Assembly (NCBI RefSeq): GCF_946893725.1
Contig: NZ_CAMPPE010000006.1
Span: forward strand, 1 to 64,000
Source: Anaerococcus sp. Marseille-Q5996
GTDB taxonomy: Bacteria > Bacillota > Clostridia > Tissierellales > Peptoniphilaceae
Reading direction: 5' to 3'
Length of the DNA: 64,000 nt
The notes under the pieces were generated by a model that saw only the letters and a program-made list of their open reading frames with translations, did not search any database and had not been told where the DNA came from. This document shows, piece after piece, positions 17,459-27,348 of the stretch (within the stretch, counting starts at the first letter, position 1; each line of letters begins with the position of its first letter). The position numbers were made by a program, and so were the translations under genes.

Positions 17459-20400
17459 TAGCCCCACCTTTTTCATTTAGTATTTTGCTGATGTCTTCTT
17501 TTTTAAACTTCTGAACTTCCCTAAATCTATCTTCATCAATCACTGGATCAATTTTACAAATGCCTCTATATTTGCAATAATCACAAGTAGTCCTTTCCCC
17601 TTCTTTTACTGGCTCAAGATTGATTTTCCCAGCTTTAATATCATTTATCATAGAAAGTGTACTTTGCCTTACAAATGCATAAAGATTTTCTTTTTCATTT
17701 TCATTTAATATTATATCATTAGCCAGATTTGTTGATTTGATGGATGAAAAAGTATGGTCAGCATCTTTATCAAATATTTGGAAAAATTCTGCTTTTGTAT
17801 CTTTTTTAGCATTAGCATTGTCTAGGTCTATAACTAAGCCCTGCATCTTATGGTTTTGAAGTTTTTTACTATCAATTTCGTTTTTATCGTATTTTACATT
17901 CATTGCACCAAAGTTTTCTATCTCATCTTTAAGTGGCAAATAAAATGAACCGATTGGTATAAATTCAGTTTCTTCTAGGCTAAGTAGATAGATTACCAAT
18001 TGGAAATCCAGCCTATTTAATACATGGGCTATAGAAAATTTCTTATCTCCCGTTTTATAATCAATAACTCTAACGTAATTTTTTTTGCTTGGATTTAGTT
18101 TTTCGTTTATCCTATCTATTCTGTCAATCCTGCCGATTAAGGAATTATCATGGTCAAGCTTTACTTCTGGAAGCAAGCTGTCTGGATAACCAAAACTTTG
18201 CTCAGCGCTTGATACTATAAAGTCACTCATCTCAATTTGTTTTTTGATCCTAGAATAATTTTCCTGGCTTTTTTGGAAAATATTATCTGTGGTGATTTGA
18301 TTGCGTGGGTCATCGATGCGGATTTTTTCCATATGATCTTTGATAATTAAATCATAAGTTTGCCTATCTAGGTCTTCTGGCATATTTTCAATATCTTGAT
18401 CAACAAATAATTTTGAAATATCTTCCAACACTCCATGGACAATGTTTCCCTCATCTCTTGCATCCACTTCAAATTCTTCTTTTTCAATTGGTTTTATACC
18501 GCGCTCCACAAAGTGCTGGTATGGACATCTTGAAAATTTATCAATTTGTGATGCTGACCATTTATTTTGTCTAAATAAATTATTTGATAGGACATTTTCT
18601 AAGTTTTTCTTATTATTAGTATAAAATAAAGCCTTGTTTAAAAGTTCAAAATCATCTAATAATTGCAAGTCACTTTCTTTGCTGTGATCTTTGCGGATAA
18701 TTGTAAAATAAGCTTTAATTAAATCTTCTTCCTCATCAGTTAACACTTTTCCAGAACGGTTTTCCCTTATTAAATCAAGGACGTGTTTGCCCAAAACATC
18801 TTTTGAATATTTAATTTCTAAGTTTTCTAGGCTTGATAAGTCGTGAGGATAGATTCCTCCAAAGATATTTGAAATTTGGTTGAGTATCGATGCTTGTTCT
18901 AATTTTTCGCCCTTTTTATCAGAATTAGCATATGAAAGGTATAAATTATTTGTTCTGGTAAAAATTTTGTAAATGTCTCTGATTTGCCTTTCTGCTATGT
19001 CTTCATCAAAAAGTTTTATATCTAATTTTTCACGAAGAATAGCCTTTTCATTTTCATTAATAAGATCATCATTAGCATTTACTTTTGGAAAATATGCATC
19101 GTTTAGGCCAAGAATAATATTATTTTCCCTGTTTGCAATACTTGATCTAGACAAATCAGAAATTACCACGTGGTCCTTGCTTGGAGGGATGATACCAATT
19201 TTTGTATTTTCTGATGCAGATTCTATTAGCCTATAAGCATCAGATAGGCTGATTTTTCTATCCCCCATTATGGCAATAAATTGATCTAGAATATAGATAA
19301 ATTTTTCAACTGCCTGCTCATTTTGCTGGTATTTTTCAAGGTAATCGCCTTCTTTAAGGAAATTTTGATAGTTATTAATTCCCCTTTTAAATACATCATT
19401 TGAAATAAATTTATAGATGGTGCTGGCAATTTCACGAGCAGATTGGTCTCCATTACGAAGTTTATATAGCTTATCAAATAAGTCTAAGATTGCTTGTCGG
19501 ATTTGATTTACACGTTCATTTTCTGATTTTTTGTACTTAAATCTATAATCATCTACCCCATAAATTTTGCCAAAAAACTCATCATCAAATGCAAAATATT
19601 TATCTTTTGTAAACATAGAGCCTTTTATATTTCTCTCATCAAGGTAGGTTAAAAGGCTTGCTACATTTAAGTTTTGATTGTTCTTAAAATAGAAAATATT
19701 TGATGTTAGAAAATATGATAAATCATCAATTTTGTAATTAAAAATTATTATCCTTAGGGCTGCAAGATATGTTTTTATAATGTGATTATCAATAAGAGTT
19801 ATTGTGTGATCCAAAAAATAAGGAATCTTATTGCGGGTAAAGACTTTTGCTAATTCGTTTTCATACTCACCCTTGTCAGTATAATAAATAGCATAATCTT
19901 TGTAGCGCATATCATTTTCTATTACTTGTTTTTTTAAAAATAGGGCGATATTTTCTACTTCCTTTGTAGTGGATGGATTTTCTAAAACTTTTATATGATT
20001 TAATTTATAAAATAATTTGTTTTTTCCATCTATATTTTTCTCGATTTTTTCTAGCTGATTAAGGTATTTCTGATCCATTTCTTGATAATTATATTTTTCA
20101 AAATTATCTGCTAAATGCTCAATTTCTGGGTTTGATTTTGTATCTAATAACTTATCAGCTTCTATAATTTTTATTTCAAAATCATGATTTAATCTATCTA
20201 TTTGCTGGTAGGCACCGGCAAACATTTCTAAGTCCATGCCCATTCTGTTATAAATATATTTTGGATCTAGGTTTAGAGAAATGCTGACTATTGCTCCTTT
20301 TTTTATCAAAGCATCGATAAGATCCATTTGAAGGTCTGAAAAAATATCAAATTTATCAAAGTAGAACCTAGATCCTGCTAAAAAATCAGCATTTTCAATT

Positions 20401-20951
20401 TTTCTAATAACAGTCCTTAGCCTATCTTCTGTGTCGATGTACTCATCCTTGATGGCTATTTGGTAGCTGTCATAGATTAATTTTATTTCTTCAAATTTAT
20501 ATTTTAATTCTTCCTCTTCAATTTGGGTATCAAATATTTTTTCAAAATCACTCTTTTTTATATTATTATCTTTAATTTGGGAGATAATATCCGCTAGATT
20601 TTTAGCAAAGTCTACATTTTTGTAATTGTCTCTAAAAAGTTTTAATTTGTCATTATTTTCCTTTAATATGTTTGTAATTAGCATTATCTTTGCATTTGGA
20701 CTTAGGATTTCTTCCTTATTTCCACCAACCCTATCGATGATAAACCTAGAAAATGAATTAAAACTTAAGATTTTTGCATCCATTACCGTCTTATATTTTA
20801 TAGATTCAATAAAGTCTATATCAGTCTGTAAAGTGTATTGTTCTGGAACAATTAAAAAAGATTTTTTCTTTTCTTGGATGTCTTTTTCTATTTTTTTGTA
20901 GATATAGCTACTATTTTTTGCTGGATATTTTGAAACAATTAGATCAATCAT
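17451..20951 (-). CDS. addB: ATP-dependent nuclease subunit B (AddB/RexB)
   Basis: Partner of AddA supplying the second nuclease and, in characterised AddB, Chi recognition. The C-terminal nuclease has RVIDYKTG and an iron-sulfur cluster pattern: one Cys in FSRCPYQHFVERG and three in CDYCKYRGIC. The N-terminal phosphate-binding loop expected in Bacillus AddB is replaced by a stretch without a GKT motif (residues about 5-15, SKYPAKNSSYIY), as in RexB proteins. Length is 1166 residues. The start lies 11 bases after the sbcC stop, with a ribosome site in between. Confidence 0.9.
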   Translation of the reverse strand: MIDLIVSKYPAKNSSYIYKKIEKDIQEKKKSFLIVPEQYTLQTDIDFIESIKYKTVMDAKILSFNSFSRFIIDRVGGNKEEILSPNAKIMLITNILKENNDKLKLFRDNYKNVDFAKNLADIISQIKDNNIKKSDFEKIFDTQIEEEELKYKFEEIKLIYDSYQIAIKDEYIDTEDRLRTVIRKIENADFLAGSRFYFDKFDIFSDLQMDLIDALIKKGAIVSISLNLDPKYIYNRMGMDLEMFAGAYQQIDRLNHDFEIKIIEADKLLDTKSNPEIEHLADNFEKYNYQEMDQKYLNQLEKIEKNIDGKNKLFYKLNHIKVLENPSTTKEVENIALFLKKQVIENDMRYKDYAIYYTDKGEYENELAKVFTRNKIPYFLDHTITLIDNHIIKTYLAALRIIIFNYKIDDLSYFLTSNIFYFKNNQNLNVASLLTYLDERNIKGSMFTKDKYFAFDDEFFGKIYGVDDYRFKYKKSENERVNQIRQAILDLFDKLYKLRNGDQSAREIASTIYKFISNDVFKRGINNYQNFLKEGDYLEKYQQNEQAVEKFIYILDQFIAIMGDRKISLSDAYRLIESASENTKIGIIPPSKDHVVISDLSRSSIANRENNIILGLNDAYFPKVNANDDLINENEKAILREKLDIKLFDEDIAERQIRDIYKIFTRTNNLYLSYANSDKKGEKLEQASILNQISNIFGGIYPHDLSSLENLEIKYSKDVLGKHVLDLIRENRSGKVLTDEEEDLIKAYFTIIRKDHSKESDLQLLDDFELLNKALFYTNNKKNLENVLSNNLFRQNKWSASQIDKFSRCPYQHFVERGIKPIEKEEFEVDARDEGNIVHGVLEDISKLFVDQDIENMPEDLDRQTYDLIIKDHMEKIRIDDPRNQITTDNIFQKSQENYSRIKKQIEMSDFIVSSAEQSFGYPDSLLPEVKLDHDNSLIGRIDRIDRINEKLNPSKKNYVRVIDYKTGDKKFSIAHVLNRLDFQLVIYLLSLEETEFIPIGSFYLPLKDEIENFGAMNVKYDKNEIDSKKLQNHKMQGLVIDLDNANAKKDTKAEFFQIFDKDADHTFSSIKSTNLANDIILNENEKENLYAFVRQSTLSMINDIKAGKINLEPVKEGERTTCDYCKYRGICKIDPVIDEDRFREVQKFKKEDISKILNEKGGAND

Positions 20952-20962
20952 ATTTTCCTTCC

Positions 20963-23900
20963 TTAGGCAATTACATTTACTTTTGAACCCTTGGCTTGAT
21001 CATATTCTACAAGGATTTTTGCATCTATGGCATCTTTTAATTCATTTACGTGACTGATTAGTCCTACAAATTTGTTGTCATATGAAAGTTTTTCAATTTG
21101 TTCTATGACTTTTCCTAGGTAATCATCTGATAAAGTTCCAAATCCCTCATCAATAAAAATCGTATCTATGCTTATTCCACCATTTTCAGCACTTATTTCA
21201 TCAGAAAGTCCTAGGGCTAGTGATAGTGAAGCTAAAAATGATTCACCTCCAGAAAGAGTTGAAGCTGGGCGAGTTTTACCAGTATTTGCATCTAGAATTT
21301 CTATATCCAAGCCTGATTGAGTTTTTAAACTTTTTGCCTCGGATGTACGAATCATAGTAAATTGTCCATTTGACATTTGTAAAAGTCTTTGGTTGGCATA
21401 ATTCAGAACTCTGTCAAAATAATAAGTTAGAACAAAGGTTTGAAAATCAACCTTTTGCCTACCAGCTACCTTTCCTGTCGCACCATTAGCAATCTCAGCT
21501 AATTTATCAAATATGACACTTTCTTTAGATATAGATTCATATTTTTTTTCTAGTTTCTCTATATTTTCTAATATGCCTGTAATAGATAAGATTTTGAATT
21601 TAAGATTTGAGATTAAATCACTTATTTCTTTGATAGAATTATTTACAAGAGTGATTTTTTCCTCTATTTCATCTAAATTTATCAAATCCATGCCCTCAAA
21701 TTCTCTTAAATTTTTGTAATTAATCTTTAACTCATTGAGGATTTTAAAATAGTCATCGATTTCTTTTGATTTTCCGGATATTTCCTCAAAAAGTCCTAGA
21801 TAGTACTTGTAGTCACCATGTGAGTCAAATTTTTCTTTGATTTTTTCATTTAATTGACTTTCTAACTCACCAATATTGTTCTCTAAATTTTCTATATTTT
21901 TTGCAAAATTTGAGATATTTGCCTGATTTTTGCTTTGTTCGTTAATTAGCTTATTATGAACTTGGTTGATATTTTTTATTTCCTCATCCAAGCTATTGAT
22001 ATTGATATCTAGGTTTTTAACTTCTTTTGCCAAGCTATCCAAATCCAAGTCCTGCATCTTTTCTTTATTAGCATGATAATAGTTTTTTAAATCTTCAGAC
22101 TCTTTTGTTTTTTCCCTTAATTCTTCTGATAAATTTCTAATTTTTTGTGATTTATGAGTGATATTTGAAATCTCAGTTTTTAAAATTTGGACCTTGTCTG
22201 TGATTTCATTAATTGTATTTGATAAATTTTCTTTCTCTTCATTGGTATTTTTAATTTGATTTGTTAAATTATTTTTTTCCAAATCTAGTTCATCAAGTGA
22301 TTTTGTCTCTTTTATGGATTGCTGATAGATTTGGTTTTGAGTTTCTACTTTTGTTATTGCCTGCTTTATCTCTGATAATTTAGCATTTACCATATCAATA
22401 TCAATTTTACTTACAGGCATTTTTTCAAAATGTTTTTTATGGTTTTCTCCACAAACTGGGCATATTCCTGAATTATTTAAATCATCAATTAGCTCATTAA
22501 TTTGAATTATTTTTCTGTTTTGCTCAAATATTTCTATATCTTTTTCCAGCACTTTTTTCTTATTAATATTAATTGCTAATAAATCATCATTTTCCTTAAT
22601 TTTTTTCAATAACTTTTGATTTTCTCTATAGGATTCTAATTCAGAATTTACTTGCTTTTCAGTTTCTAGGAGTTCAGATAGACTTTTTTCTAAGATCAAG
22701 GATTGGTTTCTTTTCTCATCTAGGGAATTATTTAAATCGTACAAGTCCTTATGTTTTTGGTCTAATGATTCTTTTAGCTTATCATAATCTTTTGATAAGG
22801 AACTTATATCCTCCAAATCTTTTTCAATTTGCTGGTAGAGCTTTTCTTTTTTTCTAAATTCTTCTAAGCTATTTAAAGTGTCGCTTGTCTTTGTTTTTAA
22901 AATTTTAAGTTCATCTAATTTTTTATTTTTTTCATCAATTTTTAAATAATCTTCATCTGACTTAGATAATTTTTCTTCTATGTCCTTGACTAAATCATTT
23001 GCTTTTTTAAGATTATCCTTATTTTCTAAGAGATTTTGTTTATTTTTGTCTAAATTTTCTTCTATGAGGCTAATATTTTTTGCAAAATTTGCCTTTTCAA
23101 ATTTATCTTTTAGGTCGGTGAAATAATCCTCATCCTTTAATTTTTCTTCCAAATCAAAACTTACTTTCCTAAATTTCAGGATATTTTCATTTAAGGTCTT
23201 ATCTTTTTCCCTTTGTTTGACAAGGCTTGCGTACTTTATATTTTCTGCTTCTAAAAGATTATTTTCTTCGCTTAATTTTTCTTCATAAGACTTATTAATT
23301 TTACTAATTTTTGATTTAATAGATAAAAAGTTGTGGGAAATACGATCGCTTGGGTCAATAGCAACATTTATCTCATCATCTTTTTCAAGTTCATTTTGTA
23401 AATTTTCATCTATATATAATAAATCTTTTTTGCTTTTCTGAGATTTTTCTTTAATGGCTTCCTGGATTTTTTGATAATTGTCAGTTTTAAAAATTTTACC
23501 TAAGAGCTCTGTTCTCTCTTTAGAACTTGCCTGCAAAAATTGTTGAAATTCTCCTTGGGCTAGGAGCATCACTTTTGTAAATTGGTCCTTATCCAGACCA
23601 ATTATTGATTTTATCTGACTCTCTACATCACCGATTTTTTCTGCAAGTAGGGTTTTCTCATTGGTAATATCATATAGGCTAGCTGCATGAGATATATTTT
23701 GATCAACCTTTGATTTTTTGGCTCTTTGGCTGGGAATTCTTTCAATCTCGTATATTTTGCCATCTGATTCAAAACTAAGTTTTACATAAGTAAAAAAATC
23801 TTCTGGACCTAGAAAATCTGATCTTAGCTTATCCATAGGTATATTTCTTGAAGTTTGCCCATAAAGAGCAAAACTTATTGCATCAAAGATTGTAGTTTTC

Positions 23901-24019
23901 CCTGATCCAGTATCTCCTGATATAATAAATATTTTTTTTTCATAGAGACTGGTAAAATCTATCTCTATTTTTTCCTTGTAGGTTATAAATCCCCTAAATT
24001 CCAATTTTATAGGCTTCAT
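20963..24019 (-). CDS. sbcC: exonuclease subunit SbcC (Rad50 homologue)
   Basis: ATPase and coiled-coil subunit of the SbcCD nuclease that opens hairpins and protein-blocked DNA ends. Walker A is in GDTGSGKTT (about 35-43). Two very long coiled coils flank the zinc hook CPVC (about residue 505), where two molecules join. The C-terminal lobe has the LSGGES signature and the Walker B segment FIDEGFGTLS. Length is 1018 residues, normal. Its ATG overlaps the sbcD stop as ATGA, so the subunits are coupled. Confidence 0.95.
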   Translation of the reverse strand: MKPIKLEFRGFITYKEKIEIDFTSLYEKKIFIISGDTGSGKTTIFDAISFALYGQTSRNIPMDKLRSDFLGPEDFFTYVKLSFESDGKIYEIERIPSQRAKKSKVDQNISHAASLYDITNEKTLLAEKIGDVESQIKSIIGLDKDQFTKVMLLAQGEFQQFLQASSKERTELLGKIFKTDNYQKIQEAIKEKSQKSKKDLLYIDENLQNELEKDDEINVAIDPSDRISHNFLSIKSKISKINKSYEEKLSEENNLLEAENIKYASLVKQREKDKTLNENILKFRKVSFDLEEKLKDEDYFTDLKDKFEKANFAKNISLIEENLDKNKQNLLENKDNLKKANDLVKDIEEKLSKSDEDYLKIDEKNKKLDELKILKTKTSDTLNSLEEFRKKEKLYQQIEKDLEDISSLSKDYDKLKESLDQKHKDLYDLNNSLDEKRNQSLILEKSLSELLETEKQVNSELESYRENQKLLKKIKENDDLLAININKKKVLEKDIEIFEQNRKIIQINELIDDLNNSGICPVCGENHKKHFEKMPVSKIDIDMVNAKLSEIKQAITKVETQNQIYQQSIKETKSLDELDLEKNNLTNQIKNTNEEKENLSNTINEITDKVQILKTEISNITHKSQKIRNLSEELREKTKESEDLKNYYHANKEKMQDLDLDSLAKEVKNLDININSLDEEIKNINQVHNKLINEQSKNQANISNFAKNIENLENNIGELESQLNEKIKEKFDSHGDYKYYLGLFEEISGKSKEIDDYFKILNELKINYKNLREFEGMDLINLDEIEEKITLVNNSIKEISDLISNLKFKILSITGILENIEKLEKKYESISKESVIFDKLAEIANGATGKVAGRQKVDFQTFVLTYYFDRVLNYANQRLLQMSNGQFTMIRTSEAKSLKTQSGLDIEILDANTGKTRPASTLSGGESFLASLSLALGLSDEISAENGGISIDTIFIDEGFGTLSDDYLGKVIEQIEKLSYDNKFVGLISHVNELKDAIDAKILVEYDQAKGSKVNVIA

Positions 24020-25116
24020 TCTATAACCCTTCCTATGATTTCTAATTGTTCAGCAGTCAATTCTTCATCCATTTTGTACTTATAAAATTCTTTGAATAAG
24101 GCCAAAGTATCCTTATTTTCTAAATCTAGATTTAAATCACTTGTGGCATTAAAAATCCCTTTGTTTTTGTAGGTGATTTGAACTGCATGAGGGAAAATTT
24201 CTTTTAATTTGCTCATGGCATTATCAACTGTATGGTCATCTTCTAGTACAAATTTTATGTAGTCATCGCTTGGACTCATCTTTATTATCTCATCAAATTT
24301 GCCCTCGATAATCCTAAAATCTCTTAAAGGATTTATAGGCAGATCAAAAGTTGTGACTTTATCTGTAATATCAACAATGCTTACACTTTTGTTGGCCTTT
24401 GTCTCATCAAAAGAATATTTCATAAAGGTGCCTGCATACCTAATTTTAGGGTCAATTACAAAATGTTTGCCATGTAGGTGTCCTAGGGCAACATAGTCAA
24501 AATTTAAAAATAAATGCCCGTCCATGGCATCGGACCCACCAATAATTAAAGGTTTTTGCCCCTCGGTATAGGCATCTTCTTGCTCAATCCCTATATTATT
24601 TGCATAGCAATGGGTAATAAGCACATTGCGATCTTCATAGATTTTGTCCTTAAGCAAGGCCTTATAAAGGTCGGTAAAGTTTTCTATTTCTTCATCAAAT
24701 AAGATTTTGCCTTGGTTTAGGGAAATATATGGGATTAGGTGAAAATTTATTTTGCCGTATTCATCTTCCAGAGTAATTATTTCATCCTTATACTCCCCAT
24801 ATAAATGGTAATTGCGCTCTGTGAAAAAATTTGTATTAATATCCAATCTTTTGGCAGAATCATGGTTGCCACTTACTGCAAGGACAGTTTTATTTCTCTT
24901 AAATATTATTTCATCTATAAAGTTAGAATAAAGTTTTAAGGCATCTACATTTGCAATTGTCGTATCAAATATATCGCCTGAAATCATTATAACTTCAACA
25001 TTATAATCATCAATTATATTTAAAATCTGATTAAGGGCGTATTTCTGGTCTTCGATTAGTGAATAATTTCCAATATATTTTCCCAAATGTAGGTCTGATA
25101 AATGCAACAATCTCAT
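24016..25116 (-). CDS. sbcD: exonuclease subunit SbcD (Mre11 homologue)
   Basis: Metal-dependent nuclease subunit of SbcCD. Phosphoesterase motifs appear in order: DLHLGK at the N terminus, GDIFD, GNHD, THCYAN and LGHLHGKH, providing the two-manganese site. About 366 residues. It starts inside the end of yaaA (ATGA overlap) and ends inside the sbcC start, fixing both starts in the operon. Confidence 0.95.
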   Translation of the reverse strand: MRLLHLSDLHLGKYIGNYSLIEDQKYALNQILNIIDDYNVEVIMISGDIFDTTIANVDALKLYSNFIDEIIFKRNKTVLAVSGNHDSAKRLDINTNFFTERNYHLYGEYKDEIITLEDEYGKINFHLIPYISLNQGKILFDEEIENFTDLYKALLKDKIYEDRNVLITHCYANNIGIEQEDAYTEGQKPLIIGGSDAMDGHLFLNFDYVALGHLHGKHFVIDPKIRYAGTFMKYSFDETKANKSVSIVDITDKVTTFDLPINPLRDFRIIEGKFDEIIKMSPSDDYIKFVLEDDHTVDNAMSKLKEIFPHAVQITYKNKGIFNATSDLNLDLENKDTLALFKEFYKYKMDEELTAEQLEIIGRVIE

Positions 25117-25835
25117 GAATGACTCCTTATGAATACATATTCATTTTTAGTGGAGTTAAATGGATCATATTTATAATCATTTACAACAAGTTTTTTAATC
25201 TCTTCTGGATCTTCGATTTTATTTTTAATTATGGTCTTTAGCATTTCACCACGAGCCTGCTTCATCCAAGCTGTATAAGATCTAAGCTTGCCATTCTTAT
25301 CATCTTTAAAAGATATAGAAATAAATTTATCATCCTTTTTTAAAAATGGTCTAATGGTTTTTGTATATTCTTTGCTGGCTAGATTTATAACTATGTCATC
25401 ATTTTTATACAATTCATCATATAGGTCTTTGCCCCAGAATTCGTACAAATCCATATCAGAATTATCAAAATATAGCCTATAATCAGCCATACCTGTCAAA
25501 GGCTTTAGCAAACCATATAAAGCAGAAATTATATAAACATGGTCATTCAAGTAATCCAAATCATCAAAGTCATCCCTAGAAAATTGCTTGAAAACTAACC
25601 CATCATATGCAAAAATTGCTGGATTGTCTAATTTTTCGAAGTCAAATTCTTGGTAATCATAGTAGGCTTTTTCTGTTAATTTATCGTTAGTTCTATTGAG
25701 ATTTCCCATATCATTCATGGAATATTTTTTTAATTTATCTACCAAAATTTTAGTTTTTTCAGGGAAAATTAAATCTTTAGTTTTAATTCCTTGATTTTCT
25801 TTAAAAGTTTTTGCAGGTGAAATAATTATTTTCAT
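25113..25835 (-). CDS. yaaA: YaaA-family peroxide stress protein
   Basis: Member of the YaaA/DUF328 family, which in E. coli limits iron-driven DNA damage under peroxide stress and has a DNA-binding fold. It begins MKIIISPAKTF, the family start, with Lys and Asn-rich features, and ends near Phe-Asn residues typical of the family. The ATG at 25835 follows GGAGG; an in-frame upstream start at 25868 lies across the promoter-like TATAAT. About 240 residues. First gene of a repair operon with sbcDC and addBA, which fits a role in oxidative DNA damage. Confidence 0.9.
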   Translation of the reverse strand: MKIIISPAKTFKENQGIKTKDLIFPEKTKILVDKLKKYSMNDMGNLNRTNDKLTEKAYYDYQEFDFEKLDNPAIFAYDGLVFKQFSRDDFDDLDYLNDHVYIISALYGLLKPLTGMADYRLYFDNSDMDLYEFWGKDLYDELYKNDDIVINLASKEYTKTIRPFLKKDDKFISISFKDDKNGKLRSYTAWMKQARGEMLKTIIKNKIEDPEEIKKLVVNDYKYDPFNSTKNEYVFIRSHS

Positions 25836-25866
25836 CGAAATTCCTCCATTATATAAATTATAACAC

Positions 25867-25897
25867 ACAAAAATAGCAGGCTCTAACCTGCTATTTG
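25867..25897 (-). terminator. terminator of the zinc-uptake operon
   Basis: Perfect arms AAATAGCAGG (25871-25880) and CCTGCTATTT (25887-25896) with a six-base loop, followed by T-run on the minus strand. The znuB stop codon (25883-25885) lies in the loop. Confidence 0.8.
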
Positions 25898-26689
25898 CTT
25901 TCTTTTTATATATGATATTAAAGATGTTAAAATAAAAAATCCTACTGCTATCAAAACAATGGCCCCACCTGGTTTGACCCCCAGGTAGTAGCTTGCTATG
26001 ATTCCCAAAATCATGAATATACTAGAAAAAACTATGGAGATCTTAAAGGTTGACTGATATGATTTTGTAAAAACCATAGCGGAAGCTACTGGTATGGTCA
26101 TTAGGGATGTAATCATTAAAGCTCCGACAGTTTTAGCTGAAATTGCAACAGTGATTGCTGTTATAAAGGTAAATAAATTATTAATAAGTCTCGTATTTAC
26201 CCCTGCAAGCCTAGCCAAAACTGGGTTTATGGATGTATATAAAAGTCCGTAGTAAAAATAAATCGAACTTACAATTACAATTAAAAATATCAAAGAAACT
26301 ATAATTAAATCTTCACTACTAACAGTTGTTATTGACCCAAACATAAAGGATTCAAAGCTAGTTCCACCAGGTGTAAAATCTGAAAGTATAGATGCTATGG
26401 CAATACCTGTACTCATTACAATCGCTGTAGCCATATCTCCATATTTTGGAAATTTCTTCCTTAAAATTTCAATAGCGAAACTTGCGATAATACAAATTAT
26501 AATTGATGTCCACATGGGGTTTATGCCAAAAATAAGACCCAGGCCAATACCTGCCAGAGAACTATGGCTTAGGGCATCTCCAATCATTGATGTCTTGCGG
26601 TTTATCATTATTATACCAATCATAGGTATAATAATTGCAAGCATAATTCCTATGGCAAAGGCCCTTCTCATAAAGCTAAATTCAAGCAT
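25883..26689 (-). CDS. znuB: zinc/metal ABC transporter permease (ZnuB-like)
   Basis: Membrane permease of the ABC-3 metal family with about eight hydrophobic helices in 268 residues. The family segment around SLAGIGLGLIFG (about 41-52) and the ALMITSLMTIPVASA helix (about 190-205) are present. It moves zinc, or possibly manganese, delivered by the His-rich ZnuA lipoprotein. The start overlaps znuC by eight bases, and the operon terminator covers its stop. Confidence 0.88.
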   Translation of the reverse strand: MLEFSFMRRAFAIGIMLAIIIPMIGIIMINRKTSMIGDALSHSSLAGIGLGLIFGINPMWTSIIICIIASFAIEILRKKFPKYGDMATAIVMSTGIAIASILSDFTPGGTSFESFMFGSITTVSSEDLIIVSLIFLIVIVSSIYFYYGLLYTSINPVLARLAGVNTRLINNLFTFITAITVAISAKTVGALMITSLMTIPVASAMVFTKSYQSTFKISIVFSSIFMILGIIASYYLGVKPGGAIVLIAVGFFILTSLISYIKRKQIAG

Positions 26690-27347
26690 TTACTAGCCTA
26701 CCTTCCTTTAAAACCAAGTTCTTGTTAACAAAATCATCTATCAAATCCATTTCATGGCTTATGATAAGTATAGTTATGCCATGTTTTTTATTTAGATGAC
26801 CCAAAATGTCCAAAAATTCTACCTTACTTTTTTGATCGATGCCAACTGTTGGTTCATCTAGGATTAAAATCTCAGGATTAGCTACCATGGCCCTTGCAAT
26901 CATGACTCTTTGCTGCTGGCCACCTGATAATTTGTTAAAGGGTCTGTCTTTAAGATTTTCGATATTTAACCTTCTAAAAATATCATTTGTTTTTCTAATA
27001 GCTTCCTTGGTGGGTCTTTTAAATATATTAAATTCCCTATAAAGATTTAAAATTACATATTCAAAGCAAGTCAGTGGAAAGGTAATATCCTTTGATTCAC
27101 TAAGTTGTGGTACATATCCAAGTCTTCTAAAATCATCAATTTTTTCGATTGGCTGACCTAGGATATTTATCTGACCACTTTGCTTTTTTAACTCACCGGT
27201 TAGGATTTTGATTAGGGTAGTCTTACCACTACCATTTTGACCAGAAATAGCCAAAAAGTCTCCAGATTCTACCCTTAGATTTATATCATTTAATATTAAT
27301 TTTTCATTGTATCCAAAATTTAGATTTTTTATTTCAATAACACTCAT
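26682..27347 (-). CDS. znuC: zinc ABC transporter ATPase (ZnuC-like)
   Basis: ATP-hydrolysing subunit of the zinc importer. Walker A GQNGSGKTT is at about 37-45, the signature LSGGQQQRVMIARAM around 142-156, Walker B ILILDEPTVGID next, and the switch His in IISHEMD. Length is 221 residues, slightly short but complete for the family. It lies one base after znuA and overlaps znuB, so the three are co-translated. Confidence 0.9.
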   Translation of the reverse strand: MSVIEIKNLNFGYNEKLILNDINLRVESGDFLAISGQNGSGKTTLIKILTGELKKQSGQINILGQPIEKIDDFRRLGYVPQLSESKDITFPLTCFEYVILNLYREFNIFKRPTKEAIRKTNDIFRRLNIENLKDRPFNKLSGGQQQRVMIARAMVANPEILILDEPTVGIDQKSKVEFLDILGHLNKKHGITILIISHEMDLIDDFVNKNLVLKEGRLVNA

Positions 27348-27348
27348 T

